Below, one piece after another: positions 43,667 through 54,700 of a DNA stretch of 64,000 nucleotides. A program made the translations under genes and the position numbers. Origin of the DNA: Amorphophallus konjac. Its lineage: Eukaryota > Streptophyta > Magnoliopsida > Alismatales > Araceae. The DNA lies in NCBI GenBank assembly GCA_022559845.1, contig CM040126.1:225066641-225130640 (forward strand), read 5' to 3'. The notes beneath the pieces are model-generated. The model was given only the letters and a program-made list of their open reading frames with translations, was not told where the DNA came from and did no database searches. The stretch's first letter is position 1. Every line of letters starts with the position of its first letter.

Positions 43667-44340
43667 CTAGCACTGACTTTACATGCGTGAAGTACTGGGC
43701 TAGCACAGACTTAATGGTGCCAATGCAAATGTGCTCAAACCTGTCCTAGCTGATATGCTCGGACCTCAAATAGCATGTACACAGACTTGAACAGTATGTG
43801 CACCAACCTTTGTGTGCACGATGCAGGATGCGCATCGACCTAGATGCTATCGAAAAGAGATGTGCTTTGACTTGTCCTAGCAAATGTGCTCGGACCTTTG
43901 CAGAGTGCCTAAAGTAAATGTGCATCGACGCTAAAATGGCTAACACAAACTCTGCACAGACTCTAACAAACTCAACACTAAATGTGCACCGACTCTATCA
44001 AGCTAACACCAAATATGCACCGATGCTAACAAGGCTAACACCAAATGTGCACCGACGCTAACAAGGCTAACACAAGCTGTGCACCGACTCTAACAGGCTA
44101 TCACCAAATGTGCACCGATGCTAGCATGGCTTACACAGACTCTGCACCGACCTTGTATAGCACAAGGGTAGAATGTGCACAGACCTACTTCTGCCTAAGG
44201 TAGACATTCACCGACTTGTGAATGCATTATATAAAACATGCACCAACTTTCGAATATGCTATGGACAACATGCACCGACCTTATCACTGTACTACAAGAA
44301 GTTTGCACTGACCTTCTCATGCAATATGCTCGGACCTAAT
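43667..44340. repeat. Repeat array in U3 of the 5' LTR
   Basis: One complete 33-bp CTAGCAC unit (43667-43699) plus a partial one, followed by the ACCGAC-containing array from about 43910. Six ACCGAC cores are present. The array lies about 0.5-1.1 kb upstream of the proposed TATA box. Confidence 0.8.
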
Positions 44341-44549
44341 GCATGAACTGTTCTATATTAACATGCATGCAGAAGGCTTGATTAACACTGAGTAAGTTAA
44401 TTTCATCAAAATAACCAATGCTACAGGAGGCAATGCAAAGTCAACAGTAAATCTAGTAAAGTCAACCCAATAAATAAAACTGTTGCCAATCATTCAAAAT
44501 GCACTGTCTCCTTAACTGAAATCATCATCAAATCAAAGGAGTCACAACA

Positions 44550-45538
44550 TGGGTGACTATAGACCGATTGACTAAATCTGCACATTTTCTACCAATCAAA
44601 AGTCTATGGTCTGTGGATGTATTAGCAGCACTATACATGAAGAAAATTGTCAAATTACATAGTGTCCTTGTCACCATTATATCTGACCGAGATCCTCGGT
44701 TCACATCATAATTCTAGAACGTTCTACAACATTCATTGGGGACTCAACTTAACTTTAGCACTGCGTTCCATCCACAAACTGATGGTCAAACTTAAAGAAC
44801 AAATCAGGTAGTAGAAGATATGCTCAGGGCTTATGCTATTGATTTTGGAGGGAGTTGGCACAACCACTTGCCTCTAGTGGAATTCGCCTACAACAATAGC
44901 TACCAAGCTAGTATACAAATGGCACCGTTCGAGGCACTATACGGAAGAAGCTGTCGCTCACCTATATGTTGGAATGAAGTAGGCGAAAGGTAATTTCTTG
45001 TCCCCGACATCATCAGGGATACTACCGAAAAGATAAAGTTTATTCGGGAGAGACTCCAGATGGCTCAAGATAGGAAAAAATCATATGCTGATAACAGAAG
45101 GCGCGACCTGGAATTCCAAGTAGGAGACCATGTATTGCTTAAGATTTTTCCGGGTCGAGGTCTTCAAAGATTCGGCATCAAAGGCAAGCTCACTCCAAGA
45201 TTCATTGGCCCCTTTGAAATTCTCGAGAGGGTTAGTGAAGTCACATATCGAGTAGCTTTACCCCCTCAATTAGCTGGAGTCCATGATGTGTTTCACGTCT
45301 CAATGCTCAAAAGGTACGTCCCCGATCTATTCCATGTCATAACTTATGACAACCGCAAGATTAAAAAGGATTTGACGTATGAGCAAAAGCCAATCAAAAT
45401 AATTGAATGAGAAATACATCAACTTTGGAATGAGACTATTCCCATGGTCAAAGTCCAATGGAGCAAATCTTAGCCACACATAGCGACATGGGAAACAGAA
45501 GAGGCCATGCGCAAAAGATTTCTGGAGATATTTGAATG
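44550..45538 (+). pseudogene. Integrase C-terminal part of the old gypsy element
   Basis: Resumes the integrase cut at 17291, starting with the duplicated tgggt. It shows [23 protein letters not shown] (second catalytic Asp) and FHPQTDGQT, where the following catalytic Glu codon is a stop (TAA). It continues [21 protein letters not shown] and, in an open stretch from 45060, the C-terminal domain ([20 protein letters not shown]) and a chromodomain-like end (MVKVQWSKS, IATWETEEAM) with further stops. Because Glu is kept at MAPFEALY, it shows that the TAG at 6247 in the younger copy is a mutation. Confidence 0.92.
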
Positions 45539-45596
45539 TAAGTACACTCTCCTTAGCAACTTTTATTATGATGAAGTTGGGGACCAAATTCTTTTT

Positions 45597-45609
45597 AAGT
45601 GGGGGATAG
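45597..45609 (+). other. Polypurine tract of the old gypsy element
   Basis: AAGTGGGGGATAG directly before TGTAACACCC. The preceding ACCAAATTCTTTTTAAG closely matches the end of the younger gypsy internal region. Confidence 0.85.
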
Positions 45610-45816
45610 TGTAACACCCAAGAATTTTCTAGGAATTTTTTGAGATTAAAATATAATTACTAAGCAATTTAAAAGACTTAATGGGCTATTAAGAACAATT
45701 AACAATTTATTTAATCTATTTAAAAGTCCTATATCAACTAAAGGGCTAAGCCCAACTCAAATAGGCCCAAAGACCCAATTCCAAGACTTTTAGACCCAAG
45801 CCCATTAATAGAAACA
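45610..45816 (+). repeat. Start of the 3' LTR of the old gypsy element
   Basis: Starts TGTAACACCCAAGAA and is AT-rich. It is interrupted after 207 bp by the LTR at 45817; aaaca (45812-45816) is the likely target duplication, whose partner is outside the window. No sequence like the 5S block of 13417-13659 is seen here. Confidence 0.8.
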
Positions 45817-46948
45817 TGTTGGGTCCCACGATCAATGACACCAAAGAGGGGGGTGAATTGGGTGATTACAAATTTTAAGGAAACTCTTTCCCTTTTTAAC
45901 AAGTGTAAAGAAACAACAATTAGATCATCAAATATGTTGAACAGCAAGTTAGATAACAGCTTACACTAATCCTCACACTAGATGATAAGATGAATGCAGT
46001 GAGGTGGAGTAAATTCCTTTCAATAAGATTAAGGAAGTTGATCAAGCCAAGAACCAGATTCTCTCATTCTCACCGTTCCCACACAATCATATAAAAGGAT
46101 TCAACAAACACACCAAGCCAACGCACAAAGCAAACCACAATGCACAAGGATTTTAAGGTGGTTCGGGACCTCGACGGGCACCCTACGTCCACCCCTCACC
46201 AAACTAGGTGAGGCTTCACTCGGGGATAAATCCCCAAATGGAGACAACACTCCAACCACACACGCAGGACGACGCCTGCACACATACACACGAGGACGTG
46301 CCCTAATGCACACATACACACACACACACGCACGGAGACGAAGTCTCCAACACGATCCAACAAGCGGATCAACAAAACGCACACACGCTGCGACAAGTGC
46401 AGCAAACCTCACACACACGTAGATCTAGGAAGACCTACGCACACACATGAATCCAATACGACACACACAAATGACCACGGATCAACAACGATCCACACAC
46501 ACACAAGTATGCAGTTTAAGAGATACAAATTTGAACTTTAAAACACAATAAGACTCAGTTTAGAAAAACTTCTGATTTGGCTCCCCTTTGAATGTAGGTT
46601 GTTGATCTTGAATGTGGCTTCAATCTCCACTTGATCAAAGCTTTAATCTGGGCTTGCTTGGATCTTCCTTTCCTTGGACATCACCCTCTTGATCTCTCTT
46701 AGATCTCTCTTGACTCCCCTTAGATCGTTCTTGAAGGATGATGAAGGATTCTTGCACAAATGATGTTGTAGCTTGATTCTCTATGCAACTTCTGGTTGGG
46801 GATCGATTGGAAACTTGTTTGCAGCTTGTTCCCTTCACTTTCACGCTCAATACATTGTGGAAGAAGCCTTGGAGCTGCTGCCTACAACCTGCACACACAA
46901 GGATAGGGAGGAATTCGAAATTTCAGATCTAGCAAGTCCCTTCTTAGG

Positions 46949-46956
46949 GTTTATAA
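46949..46956 (-). promoter_or_regulatory. Possible TATA box
   Basis: TTATAAAC on the minus strand within GGTTATAAACCC, about 1.3 kb into the LTR. It lies about 160 bp downstream of the GGTCGACC array in element orientation. Confidence 0.45.
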
Positions 46957-47115
46957 CCAAATGAGATGTATATATGTGTTTAGGTCGGTCAAGAAACAGC
47001 TTGGGGACAAGATCCGCACTTTGTGGAGTGATTTGGGGCTTTGGACTCGGATTGGAAGACTTTAGGGGCAAGAAAACGGCGGTCAAAGATGGTGGCTGGA
47101 CGTCCGACCGGAAAA

Positions 47116-47393
47116 GGTCGACCCCAGGGTCGACCCTCGGGCTTACAGAAGCCAAACAGAACTTAAAATATGGTTCTGGGTTACAGGGGTCGACCCCAGG
47201 GTCGACCCTCGTGTTCCCAGAACCCAAACAGAACCACATTTATGGTTCTGGGTTACAGGGGTCGACCCTTGGGGTCGACCCTTCCATGGGTCGACCCCAG
47301 GGGTCGACCCTTTCAGGCAGATTTCAAGAAAATGGGTCTGTTTTGATTCTGTTTGAACAGAACCTGAGAGGGTCGACCCCATGGGTCGACCCT
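47116..47393. repeat. Array of ten GGTCGACC palindromes in U3
   Basis: Five pairs of GGTCGACC, each pair separated by 4-5 nt (CCAG, CTTGG, CCAGG, CCATG), are set in a longer repeat containing GGTTCTGGGTTACAGG. The core is a perfect palindrome. Spacing between pairs varies from about 20 to 70 nt. Confidence 0.9.
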
Positions 47394-48279
47394 TTCTAGT
47401 TTGGGCCTGAAAAACAAGTAAAAACACCATCAAATCAATGGAAAACAATTGATTAAATATTACCATAATCCCATGAAGATCAACCATGATTTTTCATCCT
47501 GAAAAATATGATAAAGCAAGATGTTAGATCAAGATCAAAATATATGGGTCATGCATTAACATATGAAGCTAGTTTTGAGACCGAGACCCAAATGACATGA
47601 GATATGATTACGAAAGCTTTAGCATGAGGCATATAAGAGTCCCCCATGAAAGATCTGTATGAAAGAACTTGAGTACCCATTCCTTCAACTCAATATTAGA
47701 AGAGTATCACCATGGATTCCAATGTAAATTGTTACCTTGAATCCATCACAATGTAGGAAATATAAACCTGCACTTTCTGGGAATTTAGAAGCAAGTTAAT
47801 ATTAAACCAACGAATGTAAAGATCCCAACTTCAACCCAATTCTCCCACAAACCATTTCAAAGCATTTAATCCATATGATCAGAATGACTAGGAGCCATCA
47901 CTCATGCATTCAGGATATACAAGAACCAGAGGAAATCCTCACGAAAGCATGTAATGAAATGGCTATGCATTTACAAAACACAAAGCCATGCAATCAATGT
48001 CATATCCATAAGGACTCAACCATTCTACTGAGAAGGATAGTCTTCACATGAAACCTCCAAAGACTAATGAGCAGCTTGCATGAGTCAACATCAGCCAACT
48101 TAGTATAGCAACCTGCAAGATAATATAGCAACATGTGAGTTCGTTTATCATGAAGATGGTTTCCACTAATGAAGCACACAATATGTCACATAGTTTAGTT
48201 ATCATCAAGGCCACAGCTCACAATCTCCATCACACATGAAGTTTAGTTATCATCGAAACCATCAAACCATAGCTCAACA

Positions 48280-48293
48280 ATCTCCTTCTTTTT
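48280..48293 (-). other. Polypurine tract of the gag-only element
   Basis: AAAAAGAAGGAGAT on the minus strand, next to the LTR end; two changes from the tract at 19648-19661. Confidence 0.85.
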
Positions 48294-50496
48294 GATGATG
48301 ACAAACTGAGTGATGAATGATGACAACCTTAGTGATGATGGCAAACAAAATGATCTCCCCCATGATAAATGAAATCATGAATCACATGAAATCTCACATG
48401 AAATTTTGGAATGGTTTTCTCCCCCAATCACGAATCCAGCAATCATGAATCACAACGAATCCAGCAATCATGAATCACACATGAAATATTTCTCCCCCTT
48501 TGACATTATCAAAAAGCGGGGTAATGCCAATCATTTTCTCGCATGAAGAAGAAACAAAGGCGGTGCAAATTGTAGCATGATAAATGTGCAAGGAACAATA
48601 ACCCACATTTGAAATTTTGATAAAGCGGAAGTAATTTATAAATAAGTGGGTTCATGGAATGTATGGGAAACACCAATTGTTGACTAGAGAACCAATTGTT
48701 GGCTAGAGAGGATACCAAATGTTGATTACTTGGTTGTGCCCAATCTTTCTCCCCATTTACCAAGCAAACACAAAAGTTTATTGAGCAAGTAAATAGCATG
48801 GGAAGTCCACTCAATTTTTAGTTTTCAGTATTTTCCAGATTTTTAATTTTTGATTGTGGTTTGAAATGTATGAGATGCAACGTATGCAAGGGATGGCATG
48901 TAAGATGCATACACAAGCAAACAAATAGATACATGTATATATATACATGTAACACTGCTCCCCTATACTTATATAAGAGGGGATGGGTATAGGAAAGATG
49001 CAAGAGAGTCATGACAATCGGAATACATATGTGTAGCACATGGGAGATTTTCCAATCATATAGGAGATTAATGTAATTACTAATGCAATCAATTAACTTT
49101 CTGAATATATATTAAATCAAATTCTCAGATGTGTAAGTGAGTAACATGAAAAGTGATAGTTTCAATATGGATATTCAGATTTTCAGATCAACACAGGGAG
49201 ATATCTTACAAACTGCACTTCAATTTTGAGAGCAGCGTATTGGAGGCTACGCTCTACCATAATGAGTTTTCACCATCATTTTTTTCAACTCAACCAGTAT
49301 CATATGATAGTCAGAATTTTTCAAGAGTGATCAGGTTCAAAATGATTCCTTTTTACGCGAGTAGACGCATGGAGCTCATGCCAGAATTCCCGGTTACTCA
49401 GAATACTGAACCATTTCACATCATTTTGAACAGAGATACTAGTCCACACTTTTCAGATATGAACCACATCACGTCTCAGGTGACATGTGCCCAGTTTACT
49501 CAGTGAGACCGAGCATTGCTCTGCCATACATTTTCATTTCAGATTTTTCAACAAAGATAGGTAGGCAGCTTTTTCCTCAACTGTCTCTTCAATATACATG
49601 CAGCCAGTTTAACATCTCGAGAGTGTTGAAAAGAAATTCATATATCCTTATCTTTAACACTCATTTTCACATTTTGTGCATGAAATGTACGAATTTGATC
49701 CAGCATGTATACCAAAAATATCATGAATACATAACAATACAACTCCCCCTAAATAGATGCACTTTTACTCCCCCCAAAGTGTACAACATGAAGCACACCA
49801 ATAATGACTTAAATGTAACATTATTTATCAAGAAGGCATAAGGTCATAGAAAATTCAAGGATGGGGGTGAATAGTATATAATAACACACAAGCACACATT
49901 TGGAGTTTATGCAAATGCACTATTACATGCATGCGAGCAATGTGATTTCAATTTGATATCAATTGAATGGATAATTTGATACCAATTGAATGGATGCCAA
50001 TAGAATGAACTAAGTGTGACTAATGCATGAGTTCTAATGCAATGCATAAATTAACATGGGTGCAAAGTGTGTGTTTTTGGTTTTTCATTTAAGTGGACTA
50101 AATGCACCTAATGCATTGGATTCTGGTGCATGCAACCTATAACAGTATGAGAATGAAAGATAGGATGCAAAAATAAGATGAGAGCTTTGATTACCAAACC
50201 AGTGTGACAGAATTCTTTTTGAGTTCATCCACATTCAATCCATGAATCAGCAAACATTGTTTATGACAAGACCTTTATGAATAAGGGTGCATAAATGATC
50301 AAAAGTAAGCAATGCAACCCAAATTACAGAATTGTTCAAAAATAGATTTTCAATGGTCTTTCACAAGTTTTGAAATGAGAGTTCATCCAAAAGTCAAATG
50401 TATGGATCATTTAATCACAAACATATTTTCAATTCACATAACTCATCTCAAGGATTCATTCAACAATTAATCAATCACAAGCCAATCAAGATCTGG

Positions 50497-50596
50497 TATT
50501 AGGCGGAGATTTTAGTCCAAAGACCCAACTCAACGTATAGGGAATGCTTCCAAGTGGATATAATCCACTCTTTCACAAACGCCATTTGATATACCA
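50497..50596 (-). repeat. Two-hairpin module, copy B
   Basis: Minus-strand sense: GGTATATCAAATGG box, then AGTGGA-TTATA-TCCACT (perfect 6-bp stem, 5-nt loop), then a CCC/GGG-closed region containing CGTTGAG, then CTCCGCCTAATACC. Confidence 0.7.
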
Positions 50597-51400
50597 GACA
50601 TGCAATTCAATTCAAGTGACATTCAGTAACCAACCACTTCATGCACATCTCTCAAGGTTTTCATTTTATTAAATCAATTAAGTGTGTTCATCACATCAAC
50701 CTAGATTCAACCAATTTGTCACAGCGTGCTAGTAAATGACAACTCAAGTTTTTTTTTTATAGAATCAACACTTGTCATTTAAAGGTATCACCAAGTGACA
50801 AAAAAGTCATTGCATGATTTAACAAGGTTGAATTACCTTGGTTCAGGAGACAAGATTGGGAGCCTTCAATCACTGAGATTGGCAACCTCACGGAGGTTGA
50901 TATTTCAGATTTTGCTTTCTTACCTTTGCCTTGAGAATCCTTTTTCTTCCAAGTCTTTCACCTATTGAACCCATCCTTTGTTAACAGAGACACGCACTTT
51001 TCATACCATGTCTTGGGTACTATCAGGATTACTTCCTATCTCCCGGTGGTGGATTGAGGAAATTTTTTATCATTTTCATCCTTGTAAGGTATTCTTCATT
51101 TGATTCAAACTTGGTCACGGCCAGCCCATCAACATTTGGATTTTGGGAGTGCAATCTGCATCCAAGAACAACAAGAATTGATTTGTCAATTTTGATTCAA
51201 ATTCATTAACTATGGCATCACAAATTATTTTAACAACCAAAATCCTCTAGATAGCTCAAGATGCACTGCATGACTCATGTGTGAACCTAAGCATTGAGCT
51301 CATATAGTGAATGTGGTTGCTCCCCCTTAGTGTGTGCATGAATGCAAGATGTTTAGTAACAATCCAATGTCATATGCAGCCTTTTAAGTAAACGACTCAT

Positions 51401-51500
51401 AGTACCATGCGGAGAACTTAGATCTAAAGATCACCTCACGCGTAGTGATAGCTTTCAGACAGGCATAACCTGCCCTTCCACATGTCACCATTTGATATAC
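51401..51500 (-). repeat. Two-hairpin module, copy C
   Basis: Minus-strand sense: GTATATCAAATGG box, then GGCAGG-TTATG-CCTGTC (6-bp stem with one G-U pair, 5-nt loop), then ATCAC/GTGAT closing CGCGTGAG, then CTCCGCATGGTAC. Same order and spacing as copy B, about 0.9 kb away. Confidence 0.7.
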
Positions 51501-51725
51501 TATGTAGTCAAGGGTGATGAAGGTAGGAGGATTACTATGCATCATGACATGAATTCAGAATGTTCAACTTATGCAAGATAGTGCGTGAAGGTATATGCAA
51601 ACTCAAAATATGTAGTGAAATCATGATCTGAAGAATCTTCAAGCTCTCCTACAACAAGATGTTATATGACAAGTGATATGCGCATAAATATGCAAACAAC
51701 TGTGAATGAAATACATGTGCAGACA

Positions 51726-54700
51726 TGTAGCGACCCAGATTCCGGATACCCGGTGCACCCGGTATAAATACCGAATACACGTGATACCACATGGGACCCG
51801 CGAGGCCTCCCAAGCGCGGGAAAGTGCCGAAGGGAAAAAGGAGTGTGTGGAATACATTGAAGCCAGCAGACATAACAGTAAGTAATTAAATTTCATTAGA
51901 TTGGATTGCTAAAGTAGCAGAAATAAAATTACTTTTTCATTAATGAGTCAAATTTACAATTATACATAGAGTCCAGCCCCAAAGGAAAGATAACAAGTAA
52001 AGTCTGAAAGAAAAGAAACGTACACAGAGGTCGGGAGAAGCCCGACGCAGGTACGGCTGGCAGCTACAACAGCAAGCGCGCACTCCACCAGGAACAGCAG
52101 AGGCAGACGGCGAAACCCACCTGAAAAGCAGGGGTGAGTCTCAACAGAAACTCAGTAGGGGTCACGCGGATCCCCACTGGAAAATGCACAGTGCAACGGA
52201 AGCAACAACGAAGCAGTAGGAATAGCAGGTGTAGCAAAGCAGGAAAAGCTACACTACAAAGTTGTAGAACTACCGCTAAAAAGAAACAACGGAACAGACG
52301 GGTAGCAAGAGTAGGGAACAAGCAGGAGAGGGGTGAGAACCCGCACCAAACAAGCGACTGCCGAACTAACCTCGGCACCCCAAACTACTCCAAACAAAAA
52401 GGTAACAGATGGTTGACCCCAAACTCACGCAGAAGGGTACCAGTCTGTCAACCAGCCCAAACAAACAAGGTCTAGACAAGACCCTGACAGACGCCAAACA
52501 AACACGTGCACGACCGGAAGCGTCGTGCACACAGCCCCACGCACGATCAGAACATCGTGCAGACGACAGAACACTGACCTCGAGTACAGCCACGAACGGG
52601 CAACTCGCAAAGGTTACAGCGCACAGGAAAACGCCGAGAGTTACTGCACCAAGTGACAGGAGCACCCTCCTTCCAGAAGAATAACCAGATGCGTCCACTG
52701 ACGACTTACACTGCGCCAAAAGTGTCTTGTCTACAGGACAAGACACACCAAGAACCAGGTCCAAGGAACAGGAGTCCCAAGGAACGGCACCAACTGCGAG
52801 TGACTAGTCAGGGCCACGCCCGTCGGCGCAAGTCCCCAGTCCCTGACCACGTGTACACACACTGACCACTACCTAGGCCAGGCCTCTAGCTAGTATTCCC
52901 CTCGGTAGGATGCTACCGCTGGTCGGGGCCTACGGAACTAGCTTAAAAATCGTACGTACCAAACGCAACAGGAAAAAACCCCTCCACCACTCCCGGTGGG
53001 TCGACAAACAGCCTAGGGCTACAACCAGGGGAGGCTCACAAGGCATGAACTCTGAAACACAGGCGCTACAGCACAGACAGCTAAGAAAAGCCCTGTCTCG
53101 TGCACAACAAATCACCCAGGCAGTCAAACAACCGCCAACAGACTCAGGACCAGGCAACTAGACCTACAATGTAACGATCCCTCAGTCGGACGACTCAAAG
53201 GCAAGATCGTCACAAACAGCGGAACAAGCCGCCAATCGGTCTAATCCTAAGCCAGAAGAAACGACGCTCTGTAGAAAACAACACACGGAGACCTGAGGGA
53301 AATACCAAGAACCCTCAGCACAGCTGGACACGCAAATCGAGGTAGAACAACACCTCGAAGCATCCAGAAGTAGTGTCTCGGACAGGACAGAACAGCCAAG
53401 ACACGCACAAACAAGGTCCCACGTCAACCATTGGGTCAAACCAAGTTGATCTGAACCAAACAATAGCAGCATGCAAAAGTAGGATCAAGAATCCTACCAC
53501 AAGTAAGAAGACTCCTGGCTACCTTACAACGTAATCTTAGCCCTCATAGGACGTCAGGAGACATTCACGTGACAACGAGCAGACCACAAGGCCAAGCCAA
53601 GACACACAGGAATCAACGGGCGGAAAACAAAGGCACAAGGAATGTAACGCACCAGCCTTAGACCGCTACAAGCAAGCGACGGTCTATCCTAGGGCCGTTA
53701 CTTCCCAAACAACGGACGGGAATCAAACCGTCACACACACCACCCTGACAAACCTACAAAACCACACTAAAGCCAAGTAACGCACAACACCAGGCGTGTT
53801 ACAACCAAACGAAGCACGGGGGTAGGCGTGTTATTCTCAACGTGCACAGCCACCCTCAACCAAAGCGAAGTAACGCGCAACGTCAGGCGCGTTACAACCA
53901 AACAATGCGGCAGGGGAGGGGCGTCAGAGCCAAACGACGCACGGGGGCAGGCGCGTTACTCTCAACGTGCACAGCCACCCTCAACCCAGCACAAAACAAC
54001 AAACAACGGCCAAGAGCAGGCGCGTTGTACCACAACGACGCATGGGGGCACAACCGCTACATCCAACGGGCACAGCCACCCAAGCTCGGCCAAAACAGAA
54101 TGTAACGGCCAAGGGCAGGCGCGTTACACTCAAACAACGCACGGGGTACGACCGCTGGAGGCACCGCCTCAACAGGTCAAACGTCGGTCAAACAGCAAGT
54201 GACGGCCAGGGCAGGGCGCGTTACATCCATCTAACGCACTGGGTTAAGCGCGTTAGATCAACCGACTCAACCCCAACACAAAACGACGAAGGCGAAGTAA
54301 CGCACTAGCCTAGGCGCGTTACAAGGAAGCGACGCGCCACCCTAGGGCCGTCACATTCCCAAAAGCCAGAAAACTTAAAAACGCCAAATCAAATGGCGGT
54401 CTATCGTAGGGCCGTCAGAGCCAAATAACGGCCTCTGATACGACCGCTACATCGGTCACGGTGGGAAAATAGGGGAATGGCCCAATCGGCCCGTTCCACG
54501 CCCCATTCACGCCGAAACGCAGGGGAAACAAACCACAACGACAAATAACAACACCAGGGGGCCAAAACGCCCACATGCAAGCTCAAAAACACAGGATTCG
54601 GGCGATTTCCACAAATCGACCCTAAGTGGGTCACCTAGGTTCCCGGGCTTCTACCGGCCTCGAATGAACACCAAACCACACGAAATCAACGTGGATGGGA

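Larger units (their letters stand above)
17292..44549 (-). mobile_element. SIRE/Maximus-like Ty1/copia element with two nested insertions
   Basis: Minus-strand element bounded by TGTTAAG...ACAACA and flanked by tgggt. LTRs 17292-19647 (3') and 42260-44549 (5'), primer site 42245-42258, purine tract 19648-19661. Pol order is protease, integrase, reverse transcriptase, RNase H, the copia order. The long gag, LTRs of more than 2 kb with GAGGGGGGTGAATAG near the start, and the long non-coding tail after pol fit the SIRE/Maximus group. A LARD (20162-29170) and a LINE (31304-37372) are inserted in it; without them the element is about 12.2 kb. LTR divergence is several percent by eye and the coding parts have stops, so it is inactive. 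Confidence 0.93.
42260..44549 (-). repeat. 5' LTR of the copia element
   Basis: 2290 bp, homologous to 17292-19647. In element orientation it begins TGTTGTGACTCC (from 44549), passes the U3 repeats, the TATA box at 43194-43201 and the AGGTGGTTCGA-containing U5, and ends CTTAACA. Confidence 0.93.
45817..48279 (-). repeat. 3' LTR of the gag-only copia element
   Basis: 2463 bp. It contains CA-rich stretches (about 46240-46340 and 46430-46505) in U5, the AGGTGGTTCGG block typical of the group (46156-46166), a TATA-like site (46949-46956) and the GGTCGACC array. Open frames across the CA-rich part are simple-sequence artefacts. Confidence 0.9.
48294..51725 (-). other. Non-coding internal region of the gag-only element
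   Basis: 3.4 kb of AT-rich DNA where pol would be expected in a full copia element. I see no RT, RNase H or integrase motif on either strand. It holds a perfect 22-bp palindrome (48930-48951) and two copies of the two-hairpin module. Agaca (51721-51725) is the left duplication of the inserted LARD. Confidence 0.75.

Noticed and set aside
46101..46418. Cys/Val/Arg-rich open frames, also at 63552-63875
   Set aside because: They are translations of CA-rich simple sequence in the LTR.
48294..51725. Possible env-like gene in the SIRE-like elements
   Set aside because: SIRE-type elements can have an env-like frame after pol, so I looked here and at 19662-20161 and 29171-30599. Open frames are under 125 codons without signal peptide or membrane pattern.
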